Assembly: GCF_002964785.1 (NCBI RefSeq)
Contig: NZ_PQCC01000004.1
Span: forward strand, 310,001-374,000
DNA length: 64,000 nt
Reading direction: 5' to 3'
From: Pseudoalteromonas sp. T1lg48
GTDB taxonomy: Bacteria; Pseudomonadota; Gammaproteobacteria; Enterobacterales; Alteromonadaceae
The first letter of the stretch is position 1. Each line of letters begins with the position of its first letter. The notes under the pieces were generated by a model. It did no database searches. It was not told the DNA's origin and saw only the letters and a list, made by a program, of their open reading frames with translations. This document shows, one piece after another, positions 43,195 to 52,884 of this stretch. The position numbers and the translations under genes are program-made.

Positions 43195-46100
43195 ATGAAA
43201 ATGCAACTTAGGAAAACGGCCATTTCTGCTGCTATAGCGGCAACCATGGGTGTATCCACTGGTGCTTTTGCGAACGAGACGTCATCATCAATTAAAGGCC
43301 AGATCACAGGCCCTGCCGGTAACCCCGCTGCCGGCACCGTGGTGACCATCATCCACCTACCAACCGGTTCATCAAAAACCGCCGTTGTGAACGACGCCGG
43401 CTACTTCAGCGCTAAGGGTCTGCGCGTAGGTGGTCCTTACAACGTCATTATCGACTCTGATAAGTTTGAAGATCAGTTGATCGAAAACGTGCAGCTGTCT
43501 CTGGGTAAAGAATACCCGGTAACTGTGCAGCTACAAGCAAAAACCGATATGGAACAGATCGTAGTAACCGGTCGTCCTATTAGTTCATTTTCTGGCGGTA
43601 CCGGCCCTGCAGCCACCTTCACTCAGGAAGATCTGGAAACGGCACCGGCCATCAACCGTGACCTGACTGACATTGTTCGCGCCGACCCGCGTATCTATGT
43701 AGATGATAGCCGTGACGCTATCCACTGTGGTGGTGCCAACCCGCGCTTTAACAGCTTAACGCTTGACGGCGTGCGCATGAACGACAACTTCGGTCTTAAT
43801 TCGAATGGCTACCCTACTGTTCGTCAGCCGTTCTCATTCGACGCTATCGAGCAGGTTGCCGTTGAGATGGCCCCTTTCGATGTACAATACGGTAGCTTTA
43901 CATCTTGTAATATCAATGCCGTATCCAAGTCTGGTAGCAACGAAATTCACGGCGGCGTATTCTTCGACTACACCAATGATTCAATGAAGGGTGACAGCAT
44001 AGAAGAGATCGATGATGACATTGATAACGGCGATTACAACGAGAAGCGCTATGGCTTTAATGTTGGCCTGCCCCTGATCAAAGACAGCCTGTTCCTCTTC
44101 ACTTCGTATGAAAAACTCGAGGGTGTACAACAGTTTAGCTATGGCCCTGTTGATAGCGGCTCTATCTCACAAGCGGATATCGACCGTATTCGTGACATCA
44201 CCAAGAACGTATATAACTATGACCTAGGCAGTATGCCAGGCAGTATGCCGATTGAAGACGAAAAAATACTTATTAAACTAGACTGGAATATCAATGACGA
44301 TCACCGTGCCAGCCTAGTTTACAACTACAATGATGGTTTTGCGCTGTCGCAATCCGATGCCGACAATGACGAACTGGCTTTTTCTAGCCACTTCTATGAG
44401 CGCGGCGCTGAATTCACTTCTATCGTGGGTTCACTCTACTCGGACTGGAACGATAGCTTCTCAACCGAAGTGCGCATAGGTAAATCAGACTTGGACGCGC
44501 GTCAAAAGTCTCTAGACAGCGCCAGTGGATTCGGTGAATTCCAAATTAAGGCAGCAAATGGCGATACCGTTTACATTGGTCCCGATGATTCACGTCACTC
44601 TAACGACTTGGACTGGGATAACTTCACGGTTAAGCTAGCCGGTACCTACTACCTAGATCAACACACAATCACTGCAGGTTACGAATATGAAGACTTAAAT
44701 GTATTCAACTTATTCGTACAGCACACAGAAGGCGAATTCCGCTTTGGTTCAATCGATGAATACGAGCAAGGCTTTGCAGATCGTGTTTATTATTACAACG
44801 CCGCGGGCACCAATAACCCTGACGATTTAGCAGCAGAGTTTTCATATCAAGTACATTCATTCTATGTGCAAGATGAATACAGCTTCAGCAATATTGATGC
44901 TACCTTGTTGTTCGGTTTACGCTACGACAAATATAACAGTGACGACTATCCAAATTACAATGCCAACTTCGAGAAGCGTTATGGCTTCTCTAACCAGCAA
45001 AACCTAGACGGTGTTGACCTGCTCCAGCCACGCGTTGGCTTTAACTGGTTTGTGGATGAGGCCCTTGAAGTACGCGCAGGATTTGGCCTTTACTCGGGTG
45101 GTAACCCGAACGTTTGGGCGTCTAGTGCCTATCAAAACGATGGGGTGACCCAAATCCAGCTTACCGAGTACGATGTGGATCTATTCAACACACCAATGAC
45201 CAACTTTGATGGCGGCACACCGGGCTTTGATATTCCACAATCACAGTTCGATGAAATTGCAGACACGCAACCGGGACTTGGTGACTCAGCTACACATTCA
45301 ATCGACCCTGATTTCGAGCTTCCATCAGAATGGAAATACTCAATCGGCGCCACCTACACGTTCGAAAACGAGTATGTCGTAAATCTAGACATCTTACATA
45401 CGCAGAAAAATGACTCGGCAACTATTAGAGACCATGCATTACAGCAAGCAAGACATCCTGAAACTGGTGAGCTTATGTATTCCTTTGACGGTCGTCCTTT
45501 TTATGAGTCAAAGCCTGACCCTCTAAACCCACAAGGGCCAGGCCGTAACCAAGAATATATGCTAACAAATGTCGATGGTGATGCTGGTGAATCGACCATT
45601 ATTTCTGCGGCTCTTAGTAAAAGTTACGACAATGGTATCGACTTCACCATCGCCTACGCCTACACGGACTCAAAAGACGTTAACCCTATGAATAGCTCGG
45701 TAGCTGCGTCTAACTACAGCTACTTTACTACAACCAACCCGGGCAACCCTGGTGCACATACGTCTGATTATGAAGTACCGCACCGCTTTACCTTCAAGCT
45801 TGGCTATACACACGACTTCTTCGATGGTTACTCAACGCGCTTTAGCCTACTGGGTCAAGCGAGTGAAGGCCTACCTTATAGCTATGTATATGATACGGCG
45901 GATAGCCAGTTTGGCGATTTCAACAACTATGGCTACGGCTCGCGTCAGTTGCTTTATGTACCGCTTGAGAACGATCCTAACGTTGTTTATGCAATGGACA
46001 AAAACGAGCTGGCTGCATTCAATCAGTTCATTGAAGACGAAAACCTAAAACGCGGTTCTATCACGGGTCGTAACAGTGAAAATGCCGAGTGGTTTGTTAA

Positions 46101-46374
46101 GTTCGACCTAAAAGTAAGCCAAGAGCTTCCTGGCTTTATGGAAGGTCATAAGGGCGAAGCCTTCTTCGTTATCGATAACCTGACTAACCTGCTTAACGAC
46201 GACTGGGGCACCTATAAGAAGGGCTCATTCGGTGGTAACCGCATGGTTGATATGGAAATCGACGAAAACGGTCGTTACGTGTATACGGGTTTCAACGAAG
46301 GCAAACAAAACACGGGTGTGGAACGCGATGCGTCACTTTGGGAAATGCGTATCGGTGTTCGTTACACCTTCTAA
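43195..46374 (+). CDS. Oar-like TonB-dependent outer membrane receptor
   Basis: A 1059-residue protein. A signal peptide ending GAFA is followed by a carboxypeptidase-regulatory-like domain (SSSIKGQITGPAGNPAAG onward, about residues 30-105). A TonB box (MEQIVVTG) and a plug domain (AINRDLTDIVRADPRIYVDD; NINAVSKSGSNEIHGGVF) follow, then a ~800-residue barrel that ends in phenylalanine (MRIGVRYTF). This is the Oar architecture. Codon use is strongly biased, which suggests high expression. The substrate is unknown. A link to the upstream nuclease is possible because both are on the same strand with a 92-bp gap containing GC-rich stem-loops. Confidence 0.92.
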   Translation: MKMQLRKTAISAAIAATMGVSTGAFANETSSSIKGQITGPAGNPAAGTVVTIIHLPTGSSKTAVVNDAGYFSAKGLRVGGPYNVIIDSDKFEDQLIENVQLSLGKEYPVTVQLQAKTDMEQIVVTGRPISSFSGGTGPAATFTQEDLETAPAINRDLTDIVRADPRIYVDDSRDAIHCGGANPRFNSLTLDGVRMNDNFGLNSNGYPTVRQPFSFDAIEQVAVEMAPFDVQYGSFTSCNINAVSKSGSNEIHGGVFFDYTNDSMKGDSIEEIDDDIDNGDYNEKRYGFNVGLPLIKDSLFLFTSYEKLEGVQQFSYGPVDSGSISQADIDRIRDITKNVYNYDLGSMPGSMPIEDEKILIKLDWNINDDHRASLVYNYNDGFALSQSDADNDELAFSSHFYERGAEFTSIVGSLYSDWNDSFSTEVRIGKSDLDARQKSLDSASGFGEFQIKAANGDTVYIGPDDSRHSNDLDWDNFTVKLAGTYYLDQHTITAGYEYEDLNVFNLFVQHTEGEFRFGSIDEYEQGFADRVYYYNAAGTNNPDDLAAEFSYQVHSFYVQDEYSFSNIDATLLFGLRYDKYNSDDYPNYNANFEKRYGFSNQQNLDGVDLLQPRVGFNWFVDEALEVRAGFGLYSGGNPNVWASSAYQNDGVTQIQLTEYDVDLFNTPMTNFDGGTPGFDIPQSQFDEIADTQPGLGDSATHSIDPDFELPSEWKYSIGATYTFENEYVVNLDILHTQKNDSATIRDHALQQARHPETGELMYSFDGRPFYESKPDPLNPQGPGRNQEYMLTNVDGDAGESTIISAALSKSYDNGIDFTIAYAYTDSKDVNPMNSSVAASNYSYFTTTNPGNPGAHTSDYEVPHRFTFKLGYTHDFFDGYSTRFSLLGQASEGLPYSYVYDTADSQFGDFNNYGYGSRQLLYVPLENDPNVVYAMDKNELAAFNQFIEDENLKRGSITGRNSENAEWFVKFDLKVSQELPGFMEGHKGEAFFVIDNLTNLLNDDWGTYKKGSFGGNRMVDMEIDENGRYVYTGFNEGKQNTGVERDASLWEMRIGVRYTF

Positions 46375-46415
46375 TAGCCTTTAACGCGAATTTGCGCCTG
46401 GCGCAAAGTTAAGCC

Positions 46416-46446
46416 AAGGCCCATCCCTACTGATGGGCCTTTTTTA
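46416..46446 (+). terminator. Terminator of the Oar-like receptor gene, overlapping the MarR gene end
   Basis: AAGGCCCATC/GATGGGCCTT (46416-46425 with 46432-46441) form a 10-bp stem followed by a T-run. A second stem-loop TTTGCG/CGCAAA lies at 46391-46407. The right arm also encodes the last codons of the converging MarR gene. Confidence 0.88.
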
Positions 46447-46873
46447 TATCTGCAGCACGCAGCTCCAAGCGGCACAAAAGATCCACCAACAGTGCCTTCT
46501 CTTGCTCTGTAAATCCCGCCAGCAGTTCCTGCTGCCAGTCCAAAGCTTTTGGGATCAGGGCATCAAATTGCAACCTGCCCTGCTCGCTCAAACGCACCTG
46601 TTTAGCGCGTTTATCCTTGTCACACGCACTGACCGAGAGCCAATCCAGCTGTTCTAATTCATTGATAGCCCGCGAGGCCGTCGATTTATCCAACATGGCC
46701 TTAACGCACAACTGCTTCGATGTCAGCCCATCCTCCACCTGAGCCAAGTGGCAAACAATACGCCATTGCGGGTTGGTCAATTGCCCCCCATAGACCTGGG
46801 CAAAGGCCTCGCTCACCTTGGCGCCACTTAAAGTCATCAAATAAGGAATAAAGGTTTCCAGCTTAAAAGCCAT
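46427..46873 (-). CDS. MarR-family transcriptional regulator, next to hmgA
   Basis: A 148-residue winged-helix repressor. The DNA-binding helix-turn-helix region is LTSKQLCVKAMLDKSTASRAINELEQLDWL (about residues 50-79), and the wing carries CDKDKRAKQVRLSEQG. It is divergent from hmgA with a 114-bp shared region containing two short inverted repeats. It probably regulates hmgA-maiA and itself, with a homogentisate-pathway compound as ligand; this is inferred from position. Confidence 0.88.
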   Translation of the reverse strand: MAFKLETFIPYLMTLSGAKVSEAFAQVYGGQLTNPQWRIVCHLAQVEDGLTSKQLCVKAMLDKSTASRAINELEQLDWLSVSACDKDKRAKQVRLSEQGRLQFDALIPKALDWQQELLAGFTEQEKALLVDLLCRLELRAADIKKAHQ

Positions 46874-46882
46874 AGTCTAGTT

Positions 46883-46953
46883 ACCATTGGTTAGCGTAAA
46901 TAATTTCTTACAGCCGAATTATAAATGGGATTTGAAATTAGTCTCACATGAGA
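46883..46953. promoter_or_regulatory. Candidate MarR operators between marR-like gene and hmgA
   Basis: ACCATTGGT (46883-46891) and TCTCACATGAGA (46942-46953) are short inverted repeats in the divergent promoter region, close to the MarR gene start and the hmgA leader respectively. Each could bind a MarR dimer. The assignment is tentative. Confidence 0.3.
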
Positions 46954-46987
46954 GTATCTTCAAACACAATACAACAGGAGTGACACC

Positions 46988-48289
46988 ATGAGCAATAACA
47001 GCCTTAAATATATGACTGGCTTTGGCAATGAATTTGAAACCGAAGCCCTCGAAAACGCCTTACCAATAGGCCAATTCAGCCCACAGAAAGTAAATTATGG
47101 TCTGTATGCGGAGCAGTTCTCTAGCACCGCCTTCACCGCGCCTCGTGGCGAGAACCGCCGTACCTGGCTTTACCGCATTCGCCCTTCTGTAATTCAAGGC
47201 GATTACGAGCTAATGGACAACGGCCTGCTACGCTCAGCTCCCATCACCGAAGTGCCTACGCCGCCGACCATGTTGCGCTGGAACCCGGTTGCTATTCCAG
47301 AGCAGGCAACCGATTTTATCGATGGTCTGGTGACCATGGCCGCCAACGGCAGTGTTAATGGCCAAGCCGGTATCGGTATTCATATTTATGTGGCTAACCA
47401 GTCAATGGAAGGTCGTTATTTCTACAATGCCGACGGTGAAATGCTGTTTGTGCCGCAACAAGGACGCCTGCGCCTGAAAACAGAATGCGGTATTTTAGAG
47501 ATCGACGCCGGTGAAATTGCGGTGATCCCGCGCGGCATGAAGTTCTCAGTAGAACTGCCGGACGGCCCGGTACGCGGTTATATCTGTGAAAACTACGGCA
47601 ACCCATATATTTTGCCTGAGCGTGGGCCGGTGGGTGCCAATGGTTACGCCAACGACCGTGACTTCCAATACCCAGTGGCGGCATTTGAAGACATCGAAGG
47701 CGACTTTGAGATCGTGGCCAAATTCAGCGGTCAGTTATATCGCGCCGATATCACACACTCACCACTAGACGTAGTTGCCTGGACAGGTAACAGTGCCCCG
47801 TACAAATATGACCTGGCGCGATTCAATGTGATGAATACGGTAAGCTATGATCACCCGGATCCGTCTATTTTCACCGTATTGACCTCACCTTCGGGCACGC
47901 CGGGCGTGGCCAACGTTGATTTTGTGATCTTCCCTGAGCGCTGGATGGTTGCCGAGCACACCTTCCGCCCACCTTATTATCACCGCAACATCATGAGCGA
48001 GTTTATGGGCCTGATCAAAGGTGTGTACGACGCCAAAGAAGCGGGCTTTGTGCCCGGCGGTTCAAGCCTGCACAACTGTATGTCTCCTCATGGCCCAGAA
48101 GCAGAAGTGTTTGAAAAGGCTAGCAATGCTGAACTTGAGCCGGTACGCTATGAAGACACACTTGCCTTTATGTTTGAGTCGCGTTACATCATTGCGCCGA
48201 CCAAGTATGCACTAGAGGGTCAAGAGCGTCAAAGCGATTACCTTGATTGCTGGAAAGGCATTAAAAAGCACTTTAACGGAGCTAAGTAA
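46988..48289 (+). CDS. hmgA: Homogentisate 1,2-dioxygenase
   Basis: A 433-residue protein of the normal family length. It starts near [19 protein letters not shown], a stretch almost invariant in the family. The iron site is in the C-terminal part around [18 protein letters not shown] and the [18 protein letters not shown] block. It opens the ring of homogentisate to maleylacetoacetate in tyrosine/phenylalanine catabolism. The ATG has ACAGGAG six bases upstream. maiA overlaps its stop. Confidence 0.97.
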   Translation: MSNNSLKYMTGFGNEFETEALENALPIGQFSPQKVNYGLYAEQFSSTAFTAPRGENRRTWLYRIRPSVIQGDYELMDNGLLRSAPITEVPTPPTMLRWNPVAIPEQATDFIDGLVTMAANGSVNGQAGIGIHIYVANQSMEGRYFYNADGEMLFVPQQGRLRLKTECGILEIDAGEIAVIPRGMKFSVELPDGPVRGYICENYGNPYILPERGPVGANGYANDRDFQYPVAAFEDIEGDFEIVAKFSGQLYRADITHSPLDVVAWTGNSAPYKYDLARFNVMNTVSYDHPDPSIFTVLTSPSGTPGVANVDFVIFPERWMVAEHTFRPPYYHRNIMSEFMGLIKGVYDAKEAGFVPGGSSLHNCMSPHGPEAEVFEKASNAELEPVRYEDTLAFMFESRYIIAPTKYALEGQERQSDYLDCWKGIKKHFNGAK

Positions 48290-48915
48290 TGAAATTATAT
48301 AGCTATTTTCGCTCTTCGGCGGCTTATCGGGTGCGCATCGCCCTCAATCTGAAAAACGTCGATCACGAATTAGTACCAGTTAACCTGCTCAAGTCGGAAC
48401 AGCAAGGTGAGGACTACCTGGGCAAAAACCCCCAGGGCCTGTTACCGGCGCTAGAGACTGAGCAAGGTGTGCTGGCACAGTCTCTGGCTATCCTTGAGTG
48501 GCTTGATGAAACCACAGATCAGGCACCATTGCTCAGCGGCGATGCCTGGCAGCGCGCACAAATTCGCAACCTGGCCTATGCCATTGCCGTTGATATTCAC
48601 CCGCTTAACAACCTGCGCGTCTTGAAATACCTAAGCAATGAGCTGGGTGTGAGCGACGAGCAAAAAACCAAGTGGTATCAAGACTGGATCATCACCGGCT
48701 TCGACAAGGTCGAACAGATGCTTGGCGACACGAAGTTTTGCTGTGGTGACCAGCCGAGTTTGGCCGATGTGTGCCTAGTACCGCAGGTATTTAACGCTTT
48801 GCGCTTTAAGGTACCCATGGATAAGTACCCTAAAATCATGGCAATTTATCAGCATTGTAATACCCTTAAAGCATTCGTAGACGCAGCTCCAGAGCAGCAA
48901 ATCGACGCACAATAA
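48289..48915 (+). CDS. maiA: Maleylacetoacetate isomerase (zeta-class GST)
   Basis: A 208-residue glutathione S-transferase fold protein. It starts [19 protein letters not shown], with the zeta-class SSAAYRVR motif that carries the catalytic serine. NPQGLLPALE and LAQSLAILEWLDE form the glutathione site. It turns maleylacetoacetate into fumarylacetoacetate. The ATG overlaps the hmgA stop by one base. The next enzyme, fumarylacetoacetase, is not in the window. Confidence 0.95.
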   Translation: MKLYSYFRSSAAYRVRIALNLKNVDHELVPVNLLKSEQQGEDYLGKNPQGLLPALETEQGVLAQSLAILEWLDETTDQAPLLSGDAWQRAQIRNLAYAIAVDIHPLNNLRVLKYLSNELGVSDEQKTKWYQDWIITGFDKVEQMLGDTKFCCGDQPSLADVCLVPQVFNALRFKVPMDKYPKIMAIYQHCNTLKAFVDAAPEQQIDAQ

Positions 48916-48923
48916 GGGCCACA

Positions 48924-49259
48924 ATGCGGCTTTTGATGACAAAAGTGATACTCGTACTGTGCATGTTCGCCTCGGCAAATGCCGAGGCGTTTGCCGAGGC
49001 GTGGCAGACACAAGCCAATGAGGTGCATGGGAAAAGCGGGGCACGTGCCCATGTTTTGGTAGATGCCCCGACGGCGCCCGCTTGTTGGTATCAAGGGCAG
49101 CGCTACAGTGAAGGAGCGCTGCTTATTATGGAAGACATATTGAAGATCTGTGCCCGCAAGCAACCGCAGCACGAAAACGGACCGCTAATGTGGCGCAGCG
49201 TCGATGCCAAAGGCGAGCCCATCTACCCCCAGTTAAAGCACAAAATCCGCGTTAACTAA
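48924..49259 (+). CDS. Exported DUF1496-like protein
   Basis: A 111-residue protein with a signal peptide (MRLLMTKVILVLCMFASANA) and a mature part containing CWYQGQRYSEGALLIMEDILKIC, that is C-Y-G--YSEGA---------C, the DUF1496 pattern. The two cysteines probably form a disulfide. It follows maiA by 8 bp and may be co-transcribed, but no link to tyrosine catabolism is known to me. Confidence 0.7.
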   Translation: MRLLMTKVILVLCMFASANAEAFAEAWQTQANEVHGKSGARAHVLVDAPTAPACWYQGQRYSEGALLIMEDILKICARKQPQHENGPLMWRSVDAKGEPIYPQLKHKIRVN

Positions 49260-49270
49260 TACCTCCTGGA

Positions 49271-49286
49271 CTTAGGCCTGCCTAAG
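49271..49286. terminator. Stem-loop between converging genes
   Basis: CTTAGGC-CT-GCCTAAG is a perfect inverted repeat between the DUF1496 gene and the converging kinase gene, whose stop codon lies in its right arm. There is no good T-tract, so it is only a probable terminator. Confidence 0.4.
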
Positions 49287-50903
49287 GTTTACTCGGCACC
49301 ATCACCTTTAATGACGCTGGGTGCACCCGGATCTCCAGTTTCTCTGCCTGGCGAGTTTCGCCATCTATGACGTAATCAATGCCCTCGGTACAGGTGACCG
49401 TTACCCGTCTAGCATGGGTATGGTGAGCATTTTTATCAAGCTGAGTATGAGCCACACTGTTAAATGCCAGCTCGGCAATACTCAACACATTTACATTGGA
49501 GTTTTTCGTTGGCTCGAGCCAGTTTACATCAAGCAAACCATCGTCATGCTCTGGCTGACCCTGCCCTTGCGCCAGCAAGGTGAAAATAGGTGCGGCATTA
49601 GCAATGATCATGCTGTTAGTGTGTATCTGCTGTGGCTCCATATCGTCGAGCGTAAGGGTGTAGTCCTTGGCCTTATGCTCACTCAGTGCCTGCCAAAAAC
49701 CCTGCAAATATGCAAACTGACCACTGCTATTTTTCGCTTCACGGTGTGCCGATTCGATCATCTTGTGCTCAAAACCTATGCCCACCAGAAGTAGCACCAG
49801 CTCGTCATTGCAGGTTGCAGTGTCCATGTCCTTAACATCGCCGCTGATCAACACATCAAGTGCCTTTTGTACGCCAAAGGCCTTGCTTTCAATGCCCATC
49901 AGTACATGGGCCAGGGCATTGGCGGTGCCTAAAGGAATGATCCCAAGCACCACATCGGTGTTAGCGGTGATCGACGCTACCTCGGCAACGGTGCCATCGC
50001 CGCCACAGGCGATGATCATATCCGGATGTTCCTCCATGGCCTCACGCGCTAAATCCGTGCCATTTTGCGTTGGTGTGGTGGTTTTAATGCACATATCGAA
50101 GTAACTGTTGAGGCTGGTCATAATGTCGTGCTTTTTATCGGCCCACAGCTTGCGCCCGGAAACCGGGTTGGCAATTAAGCACACTTTATTACGCACCACC
50201 AGTTCGCCGCGCTTATGCAATTTCTTCAGGGCCTTACGCTGGAAACGATTTAGATTCGCGGTTTCCCGAGTTTCCTGAATGCGACCCAGCACCTCATCGA
50301 CGTCCGCATCCGGCTCCTTGGCCAGTAAGTAAGCTGCCATAACCAGCACGAACGACCACGCCCTAGGGCGCAATGCACCACCACATTACGCTTGCGCTTA
50401 CGGTGATGATGGATCCAGTTAATGGCCTGACGTAGCTGCGCCTTATTGGGTGCGGCGTGATCCAGCACGGGAATATTTAAATAACTAATATTTTCGCCCA
50501 TTACCGTCCAATCCAGGCCATCAAATTCGCAGGTGGCATCCAAAATAGCGGTGACGTTTTCATGTTTTAGGGCATCGACATCCGGTGGGAATAGCCGGCA
50601 GGCTAAGAAAAGGCCGGGCTCTACTTCTTGAATGGGCGGCACCTTATCATTGCGCCGCTGCCAGGCGTTATAGAGCTGCGCGCCAAGTAAAAAGGGAATA
50701 AAAGCCCAGCGGATATACCAGGGAATAGTGCCATTTTGACGCTTGCGAAAAATTCGTCCGGCGTTGGCAATGTAGGCCAGGGACACCAAGAATAAAGACA
50801 ACGCGCTCCAATAAAAGAAAACTGCGATATAAGGAACCCGGATCACCCACGCCGACGCGCATAGGACCACGGCCAGCACCAAGTATGCAATAGCGGCAAA
50901 CAT
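49282..50903 (-). pseudogene. Dual-specificity phosphatase / diacylglycerol kinase fusion, interrupted by a one-base frameshift
   Basis: The upstream part (from an ATG at 50903 with AGGAGTGG before it) has several membrane helices and then a cysteine phosphatase domain. Its active site is VVVHCALGRGRS, the HCX5R loop. After RGRS the frame goes astray (CWLWQLTYW...) and stops at 50250. The next frame resumes as VLVMAAYLLAKEPDADVDEVL, the expected continuation of the phosphatase, and goes on into a lipid-kinase domain with GGDGTVAEVAS and GTANALAHVL. One G is missing at about 50349 (TCG-TGC should read TCGGTGC). The restored protein has about 540 residues. Phosphatase-lipid kinase fusions of this kind exist in gammaproteobacteria. 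It may be a sequencing error. Confidence 0.85.
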
Positions 50904-51078
50904 CAACCACTCCTGGTAAGTGTTTATATTTAAAAGTATCACGCTAACAACTAGACGCAAGCCCAGCAAGGGGAATTAGCGGATAAAACGCACAATTCCC
51001 TGGTTCCAGCAACCTCAACTGCTCAATAAACAAACAAATGACAGAATAGTTATTCTAAGTCACAAAAGTAAACAGCCT

Positions 51079-52764
51079 CTATTTGCGCGGTGCAAATTCG
51101 ATGATCAACCCTTCGATAGCACAGGCGTTATCGCGGATCCCTGTATTAAGCATGTGCGTATGTTCATCTCGGCGCAGGGTAAAGTCCCTATAGTTCCCAC
51201 GGGTGTACTGGGCTGCCAATGCCTTGGCGCTACTCGATAGGCACATGGCCTGAGTCAGACTGCGTAGCTTACTATCATAGAGAATATCGCCAAAACGCAT
51301 CTGGGGCAGGGCCTGGGCACTGGGCCCTCGGACCTCAATGGCCTGAGTGCTGGCGGCCAAACGCCATTGTTGCTCGTCCAGCGTCATGCGCACGCCGTTT
51401 GGATAATAGCTATAGCGAAAACTGTGCTTATCCGTGGGCTGAATCTTAACGACCCCCGCTTTGCCTAGCACGGTTGCGACACTGCCTTGCTCGGACTTGA
51501 TCACCACCAAGGCCGTATCTGCATCAATGCCATAACCGGCCGGCTGGCCAGTGCCGTACAACAGGCTGGACAGGCGCACGCTACGGTTAAGCTCGCTAAA
51601 GTAGGTATCAAGCACACCGAAATGAAAGCTGCCCAAACCGCCCCTGGGCTCGTGACTAATGGCCGCAAAGCCGGAGGGCAATTGCCCTGGCTGAGTCACA
51701 ACCGCAACCTCATCTTCAAGCGCCGCAAACGCGTCTCCGCCGGTGATCATCGTCACATTAGCCTTGCCGTCGCGCCCGCCACTTTGCAACGCAGTACCGG
51801 CACCATTGGCCAAGATTACGGGCCGGCTACGAAGGGCCTCGGTCCAGGGGTACGCCTTACCCTGCTCATCAAACAACGCCTTCCTAGCCAGAGTTTGATC
51901 ACCGTCATTAAAAAACACCGCGCTTGCCGCATTAATCTGCGCTAGCAATGCCTCGGTACCTTGCGCGCACAGCGCCTGCTCTTGTGCTATTTGCTTCGGG
52001 TATACCCGCGCTCTATCAAACGTCAGTGCCTGGCGACGAAACTCTTCGAGCATCTCGCATCGCCCCTGGCTAAGCGCCTTGGCCAACGCAGGCGTTAAGG
52101 GCAGCCATTGACCGTCGATACCATCTGTGGTCAACAATTGGTCATAATAATCCGCTCTGGCGTAGGGGTCACGGCTGGCACTGGAAAGCATCAGTACTCG
52201 CGGTGCCTGAGCTTGTTGCCCTGCTGCTACGCTAATTGCGCTGTGCATAAAGGCAATCAGATCGCCTGTGGCTTCATCCTTAGTGAGGTCGACGTCGATA
52301 CGCTCAGTTAGCGAAGGTTCTGCGGACTCCAGGGTATCGAGCACATAATAATAAAGTGGCCGAGCCAAAAGCTGAGCTTGTGGGTCATGCTGATACCACA
52401 GCGCCAGTAATTGCTCCTGAGTCAGAGCCTGGTCACTCACCATCGATGTCAACGTCTTCACCACGGCCGCCTTGTGCGCCTGATATTGCGCCGGCCATTG
52501 CCTGTCCAGGCGGATCAGAGCTTGATGGTCAAGACGGTAAAGGACCTGTGTTTTACCGCCGACAATGGGCTGCAGGCAATGCTCCGGTGTCATTGATGAG
52601 CACACCTGTAATCCACCGCCAACCAACACTTGGGTTTGCGTTGATATCGACTTAGGACTTTGAGCCCAAGCTTGGCCAGAAAAAAGAGAGGCTATCAAAG
52701 CACTGGCGCCTAGTAATAAGACCAAAGAGGTATGGTGACAAAAACGAAAGACGGTAAAGCTCAT
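51079..52764 (-). CDS. Exported cyanophycinase-like (S51 family) protein with altered active site
   Basis: About 561 residues. A signal peptide ends GQAWA. A middle domain resembles cyanophycinase/peptidase S51: PRVLMLSSASRDPYARADYYD, AAVFFNDGDQTLARKALFD, and GSFHFGVLDTYFSELNRSVRLSSLL, the DTHFSERNR-like block. Where active enzymes have G-T-S-A-G-A, this protein has ANGAGTALQSGG, so the nucleophilic serine is not in its usual place. It may be inactive, use another residue or bind a ligand only. The ATG at 52764 is preferred to a GTG at 52794. An arginase-family gene is upstream on the same strand. Confidence 0.75.
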   Translation of the reverse strand: MSFTVFRFCHHTSLVLLLGASALIASLFSGQAWAQSPKSISTQTQVLVGGGLQVCSSMTPEHCLQPIVGGKTQVLYRLDHQALIRLDRQWPAQYQAHKAAVVKTLTSMVSDQALTQEQLLALWYQHDPQAQLLARPLYYYVLDTLESAEPSLTERIDVDLTKDEATGDLIAFMHSAISVAAGQQAQAPRVLMLSSASRDPYARADYYDQLLTTDGIDGQWLPLTPALAKALSQGRCEMLEEFRRQALTFDRARVYPKQIAQEQALCAQGTEALLAQINAASAVFFNDGDQTLARKALFDEQGKAYPWTEALRSRPVILANGAGTALQSGGRDGKANVTMITGGDAFAALEDEVAVVTQPGQLPSGFAAISHEPRGGLGSFHFGVLDTYFSELNRSVRLSSLLYGTGQPAGYGIDADTALVVIKSEQGSVATVLGKAGVVKIQPTDKHSFRYSYYPNGVRMTLDEQQWRLAASTQAIEVRGPSAQALPQMRFGDILYDSKLRSLTQAMCLSSSAKALAAQYTRGNYRDFTLRRDEHTHMLNTGIRDNACAIEGLIIEFAPRK

Positions 52765-52828
52765 AGAAACAACTCGCAAAAATTGGGCAACCACCTGTGA
52801 TTAGCTCCTATACTGCCACAAAGCGCCC

Positions 52829-52860
52829 ACAAAAAAGAGCGCTAACGCGCTCTTTTTTGT
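52829..52860 (-). terminator. Terminator of the arginase-family gene
   Basis: AGAGCGC-TAAC-GCGCTCT is flanked by A6 and T6 runs, so the minus-strand transcript ends in a T-run. It lies 25 bp after the stop at 52885 and separates it from the cyanophycinase-like gene. Confidence 0.92.
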
Positions 52861-52884
52861 GTTCATTTCTAAGCGAAATCAAGT

